Assembly: GCF_009827295.1 (NCBI RefSeq)
Contig: NZ_WTYD01000001.1
Coordinates: forward strand, 2,129,496-2,193,495
Source: Qipengyuania pelagi
GTDB lineage: Bacteria > Pseudomonadota > Alphaproteobacteria > Sphingomonadales > Sphingomonadaceae
Length of the DNA: 64,000 nt
Direction of reading: 5' to 3'
In this document: positions 1 to 9,116 of the stretch, in pieces
How positions within the stretch are numbered: position 1 is the stretch's first letter
How the letters are laid out: each line of letters opens with the position of its first letter
Made by a program: the position numbers and the translations under genes
Notes under the pieces: generated by a model
Seen by the model: only the letters and a program-made list of their open reading frames with translations
The model's database searches: none
Told to the model about the DNA's origin: nothing

Positions 1-857
1 AGCGCCAGCGGAATGCGGCCAAGGAAGGGCAGGTCCAGCTTGGTCGCCGCCGCTTCCACGCCGCCCGCACCGAACGGATCGGACACTTCGCCGCAATGCG
101 GGCAGACATAGCCCGCCATGTTCTCGACCAGACCGATCACCGGCACGCTCGCCTGGTCGAACAGATGGCCCGCGCGCACCGCGTCGATCAGGGCGAGATC
201 CTGCGGGGTCGAGACCAGCACCGCGCCCGCAGGCTTGAATTTCTGTAACATCGTCAGCTGCACGTCGCCCGTGCCCGGCGGGAGATCGACGATCAGGATA
301 TCGGTCTCGCCCCAGTGGGCGTCGATCAGCTGCGACAGGGCATTGCCCGCCATCGGCCCGCGCCAGGCGATCGCCTGCCCCGGCTTGGCGAGGTGGCCCA
401 TCGAAAGGACGGGCACGCCGAAGCGGCTTTCGACGGGGATCAGCTTGCTGTCCCTCGCCTCGGGCTTCGCATCCCGCGTGTCGAGGATCAGCGGCTGCGA
501 GGGACCGTAGATGTCGGCATCGACCAGCCCGACCTTGTGCCCTGCGCGCTTCAGGGCGATCGCCAGATTGGCGGCGAGCGTCGATTTGCCGACCCCGCCC
601 TTGCCCGATCCCACCGCGATGATGCGGCGCGCGGTGCGCTGGGCGGTCTGAATCACCCGCACCTCGTCGACATCGGCGCGGGGCGACAGCGCAGCCTTGA
701 GGTCGGCTTCGATCCGCGCGCGCTCGTCCGTGTCGAGGCCGGCGACGTCCAGCACGATCATCGCGCGCCCCTTGACGATGCGGGCCGACTGGATGCGGCC
801 TTCGAGCGAGGCGGCCAGAGCTTCGGGAAGCGATGCGACGATATCGGGTTCGGCCAT
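1..857 (-). CDS. mrp: Mrp/ApbC-family Fe-S carrier P-loop ATPase (3' part cut by window edge)
   Basis: The reverse strand reads from an ATG at 857 to the window edge without a stop, so the C-terminus is missing. The N-terminus has a DUF59-like segment, followed by the deviant Walker A motif GSGKGGVGKST, the family signature DADIYGPSQP, then MAWRGPM-like and DLPPGTGDVQL motifs, and a CPHC pair near the cut end. These are the hallmarks of Mrp/ApbC/Nbp35 scaffold ATPases, which hold and transfer Fe-S clusters in the cytoplasm; the CxxC ligates the bridging cluster. It is divergent from hflK, with about 155 bases between the starts holding both promoters. Family assignment is firm; the exact cluster clients are unknown. 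Confidence 0.93.
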   Translation of the reverse strand, partial: MAEPDIVASLPEALAASLEGRIQSARIVKGRAMIVLDVAGLDTDERARIEADLKAALSPRADVDEVRVIQTAQRTARRIIAVGSGKGGVGKSTLAANLAIALKRAGHKVGLVDADIYGPSQPLILDTRDAKPEARDSKLIPVESRFGVPVLSMGHLAKPGQAIAWRGPMAGNALSQLIDAHWGETDILIVDLPPGTGDVQLTMLQKFKPAGAVLVSTPQDLALIDAVRAGHLFDQASVPVIGLVENMAGYVCPHCGEVSDPFGAGGVEAAATKLDLPFLGRIPLA

Positions 858-1013
858 GGCGCAGCGCCGTGTAGCATCGAAAACCGCGGCACAAGCCTTG
901 AAATTCGAAGCAACCCTTGAATTTCGCGCCGAAGCCCTGTTTTTCCGCCGCGCGATACCTATAACACGAGGATGCGACTTTTGGACGGGTTCGGCGACAG
1001 GATCAGGCTGGCG

Positions 1014-2228
1014 ATGGCTGGCAAGAACAACCCTTGGGGCAAGCCCCCGGGCAAGGGTGGAGGTGGCTCCGGCGATGGATCGGATGGCGGCGGAGACGAG
1101 CCGGCTTCGGACGCGCCGTCCGGCGACAAGTCGCGCGGCCCCCGCAATCCCTGGTTGCCGTCAGGATCGGGTAATGGCACCGGCGAGACCGGCCAGCGCC
1201 CCGGATCGCGCCGTCCCGCCAATATCGAGGACATCTTCAAGAACCGCGGCCCCGAAGGCCCGCGTCGGCGCAGCGGCGGGCCGGGTGGCCCCGGCGGCCC
1301 CAATTTCCGCATCCCCCAGCGGCCGAACGGGAAAAGCTGGCTGCCGCTGATCATCGGCGGCTTCGTCGCGCTCTATCTCGCCGCGACCAGCTTTCATCTC
1401 GTCGGTCCGCAGGAAAAGGCGGTCGTCAAGACGCTCGGCGCTTACACAAGAATGCTCGATTCCGGCCTCAAGGTCACTGCGCCCTGGCCAATCGAAACGG
1501 TCGAGATCGAGGACGTGGAGGGTGTGCGCGCCGTCCAAGTGCCTGAAAACCGGGCGCAGGCGAAATTGATCCTGACGGGCGACCAGAACCTCGTCGACCT
1601 GTCCTATATCGTGCGCTGGAACATCAAGGATCTGGCGGGCTTCAAATTCAGCCTCGCCGATCCGATCGAGACCGTGCGCGAAGTGGCCGAAGCCGCCATG
1701 CGCGCCTCGGTCGCGGAAAAGACGCTGGACGAGACGTTCTCGGGCCAGGGCCGCGCCGAAATCGAACAGGATGTGCGCGAGCGGATGCAGCGCACGCTCG
1801 ATGCCTATAATGCCGGGATCACCGTGATCGGCGTCGAAATCGACAAGGCCGATCCGCCCGCCGACGTCGTGGACGCTTTCCGCGATGTGTCGGTCGCCGA
1901 ACAGAACGCCGATGCGGCCCGCAACCAGGCGCGCGGCTATGCCCAGCAGGTGCTGGCACAGGCAGAAGGTGAAGCCGAAGCGTTTGACAAGGTGTACGAG
2001 CAATATCGCCTCGCCCCCGAAGTGACGCGCCAGCGCCTCTATTACGAAACCATGGAACGCGTGCTGAGCCAAACCGACAAGACCATCGTCGAGACCGACG
2101 GGGTGCAGACCTATCTCCCGCTGCCCGAAGTCAATCGGCGCCGCAGCGGAAACGGCGTGGGTCCGGTGGCACCGCCATCCGCCCCATCGCAATCCAGTGG
2201 GCCGCAAGCCAATACGGGAGGGCAGTGA
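1014..2228 (+). CDS. hflK: FtsH protease modulator HflK
   Basis: SPFH/band-7 membrane protein that forms, with HflC, a cage around the membrane protease FtsH. I start at the ATG at 1014, giving MAGKNNPWG, the usual HflK opening; an in-frame ATG at 972 would add 14 residues with no ribosome site. A Gly/Pro-rich cytoplasmic N-terminus of about 105 residues precedes one membrane segment (IGGFVALYLAATSFHLV) and then the band-7 domain with the typical VGPQEKAVV entry. The C-terminus is Pro/Ser-rich and disordered. hflC starts two bases after the stop, so the two are co-translated. Confidence 0.95.
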   Translation: MAGKNNPWGKPPGKGGGGSGDGSDGGGDEPASDAPSGDKSRGPRNPWLPSGSGNGTGETGQRPGSRRPANIEDIFKNRGPEGPRRRSGGPGGPGGPNFRIPQRPNGKSWLPLIIGGFVALYLAATSFHLVGPQEKAVVKTLGAYTRMLDSGLKVTAPWPIETVEIEDVEGVRAVQVPENRAQAKLILTGDQNLVDLSYIVRWNIKDLAGFKFSLADPIETVREVAEAAMRASVAEKTLDETFSGQGRAEIEQDVRERMQRTLDAYNAGITVIGVEIDKADPPADVVDAFRDVSVAEQNADAARNQARGYAQQVLAQAEGEAEAFDKVYEQYRLAPEVTRQRLYYETMERVLSQTDKTIVETDGVQTYLPLPEVNRRRSGNGVGPVAPPSAPSQSSGPQANTGGQ

Positions 2229-2229
2229 C

Positions 2230-3081
2230 ATGACCCGTCTGTGGAACAATCATCGCACCGGCGTCCTGATCGGTCTCGCCGTCCTGCTGATCCTCTTCTT
2301 CGCAAGCGCCTTCGTGGTCGGCGAGGAAGAACAGGCCGTCGTCATCCGCACGGGTAATCCGGTTGGCACGGTCAACACGCCCGGCGGCGATGTCGGCGCC
2401 GGACTGCGGTTCAAGGTGCCCTTCATCGAAAGCGTGCGCATGGTCGACAAGCGCCTGCTCGACCTCGAAATGACCGACGAGGAAGTGCTGTCGAACGATC
2501 AGCAGCGCCTCTTGGTCAACGCCTATGCGCGCTTCCGCATCGTCGATCCGGTCCGCATGGTGGAACGCGCCGGGACCACCGATGGCGTGCGCGTCGCGCT
2601 CGAGCCGATCCTCAATTCGGTCCTGCGCCAGGAATTGGGCCGCCGCACCTTCCAAGCCATGCTGACCGCCGAACGCGGATCGGCGCTCGCCAATGTGCGC
2701 GCCAATCTCGATCGGCAGGCGCGGCAATACGGGGCTCAGGTCGTCGACGTGCAGATCAAGCGTACCGACCTGCCCGATGGCGCGCCGCTGCAATCCGCCT
2801 TCCGCCGCATGGAATCGGACCGCGAGCGCGAGGCGCGCACCATCCGCGCCCAGGGCGGCCGCGACGCGCGGATCATCCGCGCCGAAGCCGATGCGGAATC
2901 GGCCCGCATCTATGCCGAAGCCTTCGGCAAGGATGCGAGCTTCTACGATTTCTACCGCGCCATGCAGAGCTACGATTCGACCTTCAGCGCGGCTCGCGAG
3001 GGCGAGGGGCCGAAGGGCGACAGCAGCATCATCCTGTCACCGGACAACGAATATCTGCGCCAGTTCCGGGGCCAGCGTTGA
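2230..3081 (+). CDS. hflC: FtsH protease modulator HflC
   Basis: Second SPFH subunit of the HflKC complex, anchored by an N-terminal membrane helix (about residues 11-31) with the domain on the periplasmic side. The start is the ATG at 2230, one base past the hflK stop, rather than the upstream in-frame ATG at 2197 that would overlap hflK. Family motifs are EEQAVVIRTG just after the helix and the Arg-rich helical stretch around ESDREREARTIRAQG that ends in the charged coiled region RAEADAESARIYAEAF. It ends near STIILSPDNEYL-like residues, normal for HflC. About 284 residues, as expected. Confidence 0.95.
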   Translation: MTRLWNNHRTGVLIGLAVLLILFFASAFVVGEEEQAVVIRTGNPVGTVNTPGGDVGAGLRFKVPFIESVRMVDKRLLDLEMTDEEVLSNDQQRLLVNAYARFRIVDPVRMVERAGTTDGVRVALEPILNSVLRQELGRRTFQAMLTAERGSALANVRANLDRQARQYGAQVVDVQIKRTDLPDGAPLQSAFRRMESDREREARTIRAQGGRDARIIRAEADAESARIYAEAFGKDASFYDFYRAMQSYDSTFSAAREGEGPKGDSSIILSPDNEYLRQFRGQR

Positions 3082-3309
3082 GGGGAGTCGACGCTGGACG
3101 GCCCGCGTTTTGCGTTGGTCGAACGGGGGCCCGCGAGGCAGTCGGTATTCAATCGCGGTTAAGCGCCCCGGGCCTGTAAACGGGCCAACTCGGCGCCGGT
3201 CCCGGCAATCGGAGGGAGCGCGGGGAAATAGGGACGGGGGAAGGACATCTGGGCCACGCGGCGCGTTGTCGCTCCGTTCGGTCACAGCCAGTTGAAGGAA
3301 GAAGAGGAC

Positions 3310-4842
3310 GTGAAGCCAGTGCGATATGCCTATGGATTGACCAGTGCCCTGCTTGTGGGCGGAGCCGCGATCTCTCTGGCGACCGGCTATCCTGCCGGCG
3401 CGCAGGTGGCGCAGAACGACGACAGCCGGATGGCGACCATGGTGCCGCGCGCCGGTGCCCCTGCCAGCTTCGCCGATCTGACCGCCCAGTTGCAGCCCGC
3501 CGTGGTCAACATCTCCACCCGCCAGCGGGTCGAAGTGGCGAACGCCAATCCCTTCGCGGGCACGCCGTTCGAAAACATGTTCAATCAGCGGCGCGGCAAT
3601 CAGAACCAGCCGCAATATCGCGAAGGCCAGTCGCTGGGCTCGGGCTTCATCGTCTCGGCGGACGGCTATGTCGTGACCAACAACCACGTCGTCAGCCCGC
3701 GCGGGCGCGGCACGGTGGAAGAGATCACGGTGACCATGCCCGATGGCACGGAATACGAAGCCGAACTGATCGGGACCGACGCCGAATCCGACCTCGCCGT
3801 GCTGAAGATCCAGCGCAGCGAAGCTTTCCCCTTCGTGCGCTTCGGCGATTCGACCCAAGCCCGAGTCGGTGACTGGGTGGTCGCGATCGGCAATCCCTTC
3901 GGCTTGGGTGGCACCGTGACGAGCGGCATCATCTCGAGCGTGCTGCGCACCGCCGGGACGGGTGCCTATGACCGCTATCTCCAGACCGATGCCAGCATCA
4001 ACCAGGGCAATTCGGGCGGTCCGCTGTTCGACATGCAGGGCAATGTCATCGGCATCAACAACGCCATCCTGTCGCCTTCGGGCGGCAGCGTGGGCATCGG
4101 GTTCGCGATCCCGGCGGAAACCGCCGCGCCCATCGTCGCGCAATTGCGTGCGGGCGAGGAGATCGAGCGCGGCTATCTCGGCGTCAGCATCCAGCCGGTC
4201 GACAACGACACGGCGAGCGCGGTGGGCATCGCGCGCAATCGCGGCGAGATCATCCAGGGCGTCCAGTCCGGCGAAGCGGCCGAGCGGGCGGGCATCCGCG
4301 CGGGCGACATCGTCCTCAGCGTCAATCGCCGCGAAGTGACGCCCGACCAGACGCTGTCCTTCCTCGTCGCCAATCTCGAACCGGGCACCACGGTCCCGAT
4401 CGAGCTGATCCGCGACGGGCAGCGCCGCACGGTCAACGCCACGATCGGCCGCCGCCCCAGCGCCGAGGAGCTGCGCCAGCAGCAGATGTTCGAAGGCGAC
4501 GATTCCGAAGAAATGCTGCCCGACGAAGGCGACGGGACGGTCGTGGAAGAGCGGCTCGGCCTCCAGGTCGTGCCGATGACTCCCGCCATCGCGCGCCAGC
4601 TTGGCCTCGGCGCGGACGTGCAGGGCCTTGCCATCGCCGGGGTCGACCAGAACTCCGACGCGGCGCGCAAGGGCCTGGCGCGGGGCGATGTCATCATCAG
4701 CGCCAATTATCGCGAGATTTCGACAGTCGCGCAGCTCGAAGGCATCATCGCCCAGGCGCGCGGCGAGAACCGCGATGCCGTGCTGCTGCGCATCCAGCGG
4801 CGCGGACGGCCTGCGGGTTACGTGGCGGTCCGCCTGCGCTGA
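3310..4842 (+). CDS. degP: Periplasmic Do/DegP-type serine protease with two PDZ domains
   Basis: HtrA-family protease that degrades or refolds damaged periplasmic proteins. The start is taken as the GTG at 3310, because a purine-rich ribosome site (GAAGGAAGAAGAG, 3294-3306) lies just upstream; a TTG at 3292 is less likely. A signal peptide ends near Ala-Gln-Val-Ala (about residue 30). Catalytic triad: His126 (TNNHVV), Asp161 (ESDLAVL) and Ser235 (GNSGGP). Two PDZ domains follow, at about residues 290-375 and 410-505, so the length of 510 residues fits the Do family. Lying downstream of hflKC is the common arrangement in this group; a 228-base gap suggests its own promoter. Confidence 0.94.
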   Translation: MKPVRYAYGLTSALLVGGAAISLATGYPAGAQVAQNDDSRMATMVPRAGAPASFADLTAQLQPAVVNISTRQRVEVANANPFAGTPFENMFNQRRGNQNQPQYREGQSLGSGFIVSADGYVVTNNHVVSPRGRGTVEEITVTMPDGTEYEAELIGTDAESDLAVLKIQRSEAFPFVRFGDSTQARVGDWVVAIGNPFGLGGTVTSGIISSVLRTAGTGAYDRYLQTDASINQGNSGGPLFDMQGNVIGINNAILSPSGGSVGIGFAIPAETAAPIVAQLRAGEEIERGYLGVSIQPVDNDTASAVGIARNRGEIIQGVQSGEAAERAGIRAGDIVLSVNRREVTPDQTLSFLVANLEPGTTVPIELIRDGQRRTVNATIGRRPSAEELRQQQMFEGDDSEEMLPDEGDGTVVEERLGLQVVPMTPAIARQLGLGADVQGLAIAGVDQNSDAARKGLARGDVIISANYREISTVAQLEGIIAQARGENRDAVLLRIQRRGRPAGYVAVRLR

Positions 4843-4866
4843 AGCTTTCTCCGATCACCAGAAACG

Positions 4867-4898
4867 AAAAGCCCCGCCAGCAATGGCGGGGCTTTTTT
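4867..4898. terminator. Bidirectional rho-independent terminator between degP and the PBP gene
   Basis: A perfect 13-base stem, AAAAGCCCCGCCA (4867-4879) against TGGCGGGGCTTTT (4884-4896), with a 4-base loop. The A-run on one side and T-run on the other let it work for both convergent genes. Confidence 0.9.
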
Positions 4899-4936
4899 GT
4901 GGTCGAAGCCGAACGCAAGCCGACAGGAGCGCGCCG

Positions 4937-7138
4937 CTAATATTCCGTCGCTGGCGGTGACGGCGCCGGACGCGGCGGCTGCGCCGTGCCACCACCACCG
5001 GTCGCGCGCCTCAGGAAATCGTCGCTGGCGGCGGGCGGTGCACCCTCGTTCGGCTGTTGCGGCGGGCGCGCGGGCTGGCGCTGCGGGTCGGTCGCGGGAA
5101 CGGCGCGGCGGCGGTCCGCCTCGCTCACGCCCGGCTCCCCCTCGACCGGGAAAGGACTGCCCTGCCCTGGTTGTGGCGCACCCCGCCCCGGCTCGATCAG
5201 ATTGCCCTGCTCGTCGATGAAATAATAATCGTCGGGATCGCCGAAGAACTGCTCGTCATCGGGCTCCATCTGCCATTCGGGCAATTGCAGCTCGGTCTCG
5301 AATTCCTCGACCGGGCGGTCCTTCACCGCATAGCGCATGAAGGCGGCGAAAGCCTGTGCCGGGGCGCGGCCACCCTGAAGGCTGGCGACCCGCGCATTGT
5401 CGTCGCGCCCCATCCACACGCCCGTCGTCACCCCGCTCGAAAAGCCGACGAAATAGCCGTCCTTGTTCGAATTGGTCGTGCCCGTCTTGCCCGCCACCGG
5501 ACGCCCGATCTGGGCCGCGCGGCCGGTGCCGGTGTTGACCGCCGTCTGCAACAGGTCGGTGATCCCCGCCGCGACGTAGTCGGGCACCAGCTGGACGGGC
5601 TCCTTCCTTTCGTGCTGATAGAGAAGCTCGCCGTCCGAAGTGGTGACTTTCAAAATCCCGTAGGGTTCGACCGACTGCCCTCCCTCCGACACTGCCGCGA
5701 AGGCGCGCGTCATGTCGATCAGGCGCACTTCGGACGTGCCCAGCACCATCGAGGGATAGGTCGAGATCGGGGTGGTGATCCCGAATCGGCGCGCCATGCT
5801 CGACACCGTGCCGAAGCCGACCTCATTGCCGAGCTGCGCCGCGACCGTGTTCTTGGAATAGGCGAAGGCGGATCTCAGATCCATTTCGCCCGCATAGCCG
5901 CCGCCCGAATTGCGCGGGCTCCACCCGTCGATCGTGACCGGCGTATCGACCACGCGATCGTCGGGCGTGTATCCGGCTTCGAGCGCGGCGAGATAGACGA
6001 ACAGCTTCCAGGACGATCCCGGCTGGCGCACCGCATCGGTCGCGCGGTTGTAATTCGTCTCGACGTAATCGGTCCCGCCCACCAGCGCGAGCACCGCCCC
6101 GTCGCGGTCCAGGCTGACGAGGGCGCCCTGCGCGCCTTCGGGCGTGTTGGCCTTGATCGACGCGGTGGCGGCACGCTGCATTCCGGTGTCGAGCGTGGTC
6201 CACACCTCGATCGGCTCGAACGTTTCGGGCAAAAGCAGGTCGAGCTGCGGCAATGCCCAGTCGGTGAAATAGCGCACCGAATTCTGCCCGGTCTCTTCCT
6301 TCAGCTTAACCGCGGAAGGATCGATGGTGACGCTGTCGGCGATGCGGCCCTGCTCCTTCATCAGGCGCAGCACCACGCCCGCGCGGTTGACGGCGGCATC
6401 GACATCGGCGGTGGGGGAATAGCGGCTCGGCGCCTTGACCAGACCGGCGATGATCGCGGCTTCCGCCACGCTGAGGTCGGTCGCGGGATGGCTGAAGAAT
6501 TTGCGGCTGGCGCTGTCGATCCCGTAAGCGCCGCCGCCGAAATAGACCTTGTTCAGATAAAGCTCGAGGATCTGTTCCTTCGAGAACTTCCATTCCAGCG
6601 CCATCGCCAGCACCGCCTCGCGCAGTTTGCGGTCGAGCGTGCGGTTTGAATTGAGGAAGACGTTGCGCGCCAATTGCTGCGTGATGGTGGATGTGCCGCC
6701 GATCCGGTCGTCCCCGGTCACGCCTTCGATGATCGCCCCCGTCAGGCGCACCGGATCAATCCCCCAATGCGAATGGAAGCGGCGATCCTCGACCGAGATC
6801 ATCGCATCCTTCATCACCTGCGGGATTTCGCCGGAATCGAGCCATTCGCCAAAGCTCGGTCCCAATTCGACGATCTCACTCCCGTCGCGTGCGCGCACCA
6901 CGATGGTCTGGCCGACCTGCGTGGCCTGCAATTGATAGTAGCTGGGAAGCGACCGCGCGGCGAAGGCAACGGCAAGCCCGGCGAAAAGCACCACGAGCAG
7001 GGCGGCCATCGCCCCGCCGATCGCCAGGCGCCGCACCCATTTGGCAAAGCCGCCGCGCTCTTCCTGCGCCTTCTTGGCCGCCGCCGCGCGATTGCTCGCA
7101 CCGCTTCTTCCGCGTCGGCTATCGCTGCGTTTCGCCAA
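4937..7138 (-). CDS. Class A penicillin-binding protein (glycosyltransferase plus transpeptidase, PBP1A family)
   Basis: Bifunctional peptidoglycan synthase that polymerises glycan strands and crosslinks peptides. A basic cytoplasmic N-terminus (about 35 residues) leads to one membrane helix (about 38-62). The GT51 domain has the catalytic Glu117 in EDRRFHSHWGID and the QQLARN and KFSKEQILELYLN motifs. The transpeptidase has SSWK (Ser375 nucleophile, Lys378), SKN (428-430) and KTG (551-553). The last 110 residues are an acidic then Pro/Gln-rich tail, probably disordered. Convergent to degP across a shared terminator. Sequence style fits the PBP1A-like family without an OB domain; I do not assign mrcA or pbpC. 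Confidence 0.93.
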   Translation of the reverse strand: MAKRSDSRRGRSGASNRAAAAKKAQEERGGFAKWVRRLAIGGAMAALLVVLFAGLAVAFAARSLPSYYQLQATQVGQTIVVRARDGSEIVELGPSFGEWLDSGEIPQVMKDAMISVEDRRFHSHWGIDPVRLTGAIIEGVTGDDRIGGTSTITQQLARNVFLNSNRTLDRKLREAVLAMALEWKFSKEQILELYLNKVYFGGGAYGIDSASRKFFSHPATDLSVAEAAIIAGLVKAPSRYSPTADVDAAVNRAGVVLRLMKEQGRIADSVTIDPSAVKLKEETGQNSVRYFTDWALPQLDLLLPETFEPIEVWTTLDTGMQRAATASIKANTPEGAQGALVSLDRDGAVLALVGGTDYVETNYNRATDAVRQPGSSWKLFVYLAALEAGYTPDDRVVDTPVTIDGWSPRNSGGGYAGEMDLRSAFAYSKNTVAAQLGNEVGFGTVSSMARRFGITTPISTYPSMVLGTSEVRLIDMTRAFAAVSEGGQSVEPYGILKVTTSDGELLYQHERKEPVQLVPDYVAAGITDLLQTAVNTGTGRAAQIGRPVAGKTGTTNSNKDGYFVGFSSGVTTGVWMGRDDNARVASLQGGRAPAQAFAAFMRYAVKDRPVEEFETELQLPEWQMEPDDEQFFGDPDDYYFIDEQGNLIEPGRGAPQPGQGSPFPVEGEPGVSEADRRRAVPATDPQRQPARPPQQPNEGAPPAASDDFLRRATGGGGTAQPPRPAPSPPATEY

Positions 7139-7233
7139 ATTCCGTCACCCGTCCTTGCCTGCGATCGGCATGCATAGGCGAGTTGTAACTTTCCGTGAAC
7201 GCCTATCTTTCGGCGCACATATGTGCGGAAAGA

Positions 7234-7632
7234 TCAGTCCTCGGGCTCGAATTCCAGCGAGGCGCTGTTGATGCAATAACGCAGGCCATCCGGTCCCGGT
7301 CCGTCAGGGAAGACATGGCCGAGATGGCTCTCGCACTTGGCGCAGATCACTTCGGTGCGGCGCATTCCCAGACTGGTGTCGGTATGCTCCTCGACCGCAT
7401 CGCCATCGGCGGGCGCGGTGAAGCTGGGCCAGCCCGAGCCGCTGTCGTATTTGTCCTCGCTTTCGAAGACGAGCTGGCCACAGGCGGCGCAGTGATATTC
7501 GCCTGCCTGCTTGTTCTTCTCGTATTTGCCGGTGAAGGCCCGCTCCGTCCCCGCCTCGCGCAAGATGTGATACTGCTCGGGCGAAAGCTTCTCGCGCCAT
7601 TCGGCGTCGGTGAGGGTGAGTTTGTCGGTCAT
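7234..7632 (-). CDS. msrB: Peptide-methionine (R)-S-oxide reductase MsrB
   Basis: Repairs the R epimer of oxidised methionine in proteins using thioredoxin. I start at the ATG at 7632 ([12 protein letters not shown]), not at the upstream in-frame codon at 7728, because homology-like sequence begins here. Two zinc CxxC pairs are visible (CAAC and CAKC), and the catalytic Cys sits in RYCINSASL near the end. At 132 residues it is a single-domain MsrB without a fused MsrA. A glutathione transferase-like gene follows upstream on the same strand, 180 bases away. Confidence 0.95.
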   Translation of the reverse strand: MTDKLTLTDAEWREKLSPEQYHILREAGTERAFTGKYEKNKQAGEYHCAACGQLVFESEDKYDSGSGWPSFTAPADGDAVEEHTDTSLGMRRTEVICAKCESHLGHVFPDGPGPDGLRYCINSASLEFEPED

Positions 7633-7705
7633 GAAGAAGGTGCTCCTTGCCCCTATAACCGACGAGAAAGCCCTCGGTTTCCGCAGCACCGACAATCCCC
7701 AAAAC

Positions 7706-7802
7706 GGTCCGCGACCAGCGGACCGCAAGCGCGACCGCGCGCCCGCAGGCGCCCGACCGAAGGGAGGAACAGCGCCGAGGAGGAACCGGCGGAGGCCGGT
7801 TC
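7706..7802. repeat. Cluster of GC-rich hairpins between msrB and the GST gene
   Basis: At least two strong stems lie here: GGTCCGC/GCGGACC (7706-7712 with 7718-7724) and GAACCGGC/GCCGGTTC (7783-7790 with 7795-7802, GGAG loop). No T-run follows either, so they are not standard terminators; they could be transcript-end structures or REP-like elements. Confidence 0.45.
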
Positions 7803-7812
7803 GCTCACAAAT

Positions 7813-8484
7813 TCACCCATCCACCATCGCATAATGCGAGGGTGGATGTATCCCCTCCATTTTCTCGGCGAGCAGGGGCCGGAAGCTCGGGCGGCTCTTG
7901 AACACGGCGTACCAGCCGCGCGCCTGATCGTGGCCGCGCCAGTCGATCCCGCCGAGATAATCCGCGACCGAGACCTGCGCGGCGGCGGCGAGGTCCGCCA
8001 GGCTCATCGTCGAGCCGGCCAGCCAGCTGCGATTGTCCACCAGCCAGTCGATATAATCGAGATGGCCGTGCGCGCGCTTCATCGCTTCGCGCAGCACGCG
8101 TCCGTCGGGCGGCTGGCGCAGCACGAGGCGCTTGGTCATCTTCTCATGCAGCAGCGGCGCGACCACGTCGGCGTGGAAATTCTCCTCGAACAGGGCGACC
8201 AGCCGCCGCGTCTCGGCCCGCGCCAGCGCGCTGCCCGCCAGCATGGGCGATCGCTCCACCGTCTCTTCGAGATATTCGCAGATCGCCCGGCTATCGCACA
8301 GGGCGATGTTGCGCGCCTTGTCCTCCAGCACGGGCACGCGGCCCGCATCGTTCAGGCGCCACAGATCGTCGCCCTCGTCCCACGGGCGGCGTTGCACCAG
8401 ATCGTAGGCGATGGATTTCTCGCCGAGCAGGATGCGAACCTTGCGGCTGAACGGGCAGAGGGGGAATTGGTGGAGCGTCCACAT
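7813..8484 (-). CDS. Glutathione S-transferase family protein
   Basis: The start is the ATG at 8484 (MWTLHQFPLCPFSRKVR), dropping seven upstream in-frame codons. The thioredoxin-like N-terminal domain carries a CPFS motif (Cys10, Ser13) at the place of the glutaredoxin-type active site, then the cis-Pro segment RVPVLEDKA and the SRAICEYLEE glutathione-binding motif. The all-helical C-terminal domain follows, with the SMADLA-like N-capping region MSLADLAAAAQVS. This pattern is typical of omega/beta-like bacterial GSTs; the substrate cannot be told from sequence. 223 residues. Confidence 0.85.
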   Translation of the reverse strand: MWTLHQFPLCPFSRKVRILLGEKSIAYDLVQRRPWDEGDDLWRLNDAGRVPVLEDKARNIALCDSRAICEYLEETVERSPMLAGSALARAETRRLVALFEENFHADVVAPLLHEKMTKRLVLRQPPDGRVLREAMKRAHGHLDYIDWLVDNRSWLAGSTMSLADLAAAAQVSVADYLGGIDWRGHDQARGWYAVFKSRPSFRPLLAEKMEGIHPPSHYAMVDG

Positions 8485-8555
8485 GGCGCACCCGCCTTGC
8501 CGCAACCGCGCGCGTTAATCCACAGCAGAGCGGGGGCAGCCGAAAATTCTTTGGG

Positions 8556-9044
8556 CTATTCGCGCGGCAGGCTGCCTTCGACCCGTTCCTCGATCTGGAG
8601 AAAGGCATCGCGAAGGGCCGGGATCAGCGCGGCGATCCCATCGCTGGCATCGGCCATCCGGTCCATCGTGCGCGGCAGATCGCGCGCCATGCGCTGCGCC
8701 ACCTCGCCCGCGCGCGGGCTCATCCTGCGCAGCGTCAGATCGGGGTCGACCGGACGGCGCGGCAGGTCCGCGACATCGGCGGTGGCTTCGGCCAGCGGCT
8801 CGATCAGCGGGGCGAGCGGAAGGTCGAGGAGGATTTCCGACAGGACGGACACCGTCGCCGCGATCTCGTCCTGCGTGGCGGGATCGGACAATCGCTCGGC
8901 CAGGCCGCCCAACGCGGCTTCGGCAGGCGGGGTAGGCGCATCGAAATCCGGCAGGACTATCGCACCGTTTGTCTGGCCATCGGTCTGCGCGGCCAACGGC
9001 GCGGCGAGAACGAAAAACGGCAGGGAGAACAGAATCTTGCGCAT
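8556..9044 (-). CDS. Small secreted protein of unknown function
   Basis: Codes for 162 residues with a clear signal peptide (MRKILFSLPFFVLAAPLAA, cleavage after AAQ or AA). The mature part is Ala/Leu/Asp-rich and predicted mostly helical, with no recognisable catalytic motif; a run such as LSEILLDLPLAPLIEPLAEATADVA looks amphipathic. I do not recognise the family. The next gene on the same strand is also a small secreted protein, so the two may be related in location only. Real coding is supported by the signal peptide and clean codon use; function is unassigned. Confidence 0.7.
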   Translation of the reverse strand: MRKILFSLPFFVLAAPLAAQTDGQTNGAIVLPDFDAPTPPAEAALGGLAERLSDPATQDEIAATVSVLSEILLDLPLAPLIEPLAEATADVADLPRRPVDPDLTLRRMSPRAGEVAQRMARDLPRTMDRMADASDGIAALIPALRDAFLQIEERVEGSLPRE

Positions 9045-9116
9045 GACGATGATCTCGATGGTTTGGTGGATCGCCCCTGCTACGCGCGAAGGGGTGAACC
9101 CATGCTGACGCGCCCG

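Noticed and set aside
4961..6649. A long forward frame opposite the penicillin-binding protein (530 residues from 5057)
   Set aside because: Antisense to a gene with all PBP motifs; composition is shadow-like.
7195..9108. A 637-residue forward-strand open frame
   Set aside because: It lies antisense to msrB, the GST and the secreted protein genes and has Arg/Ala-rich shadow composition with no motif.
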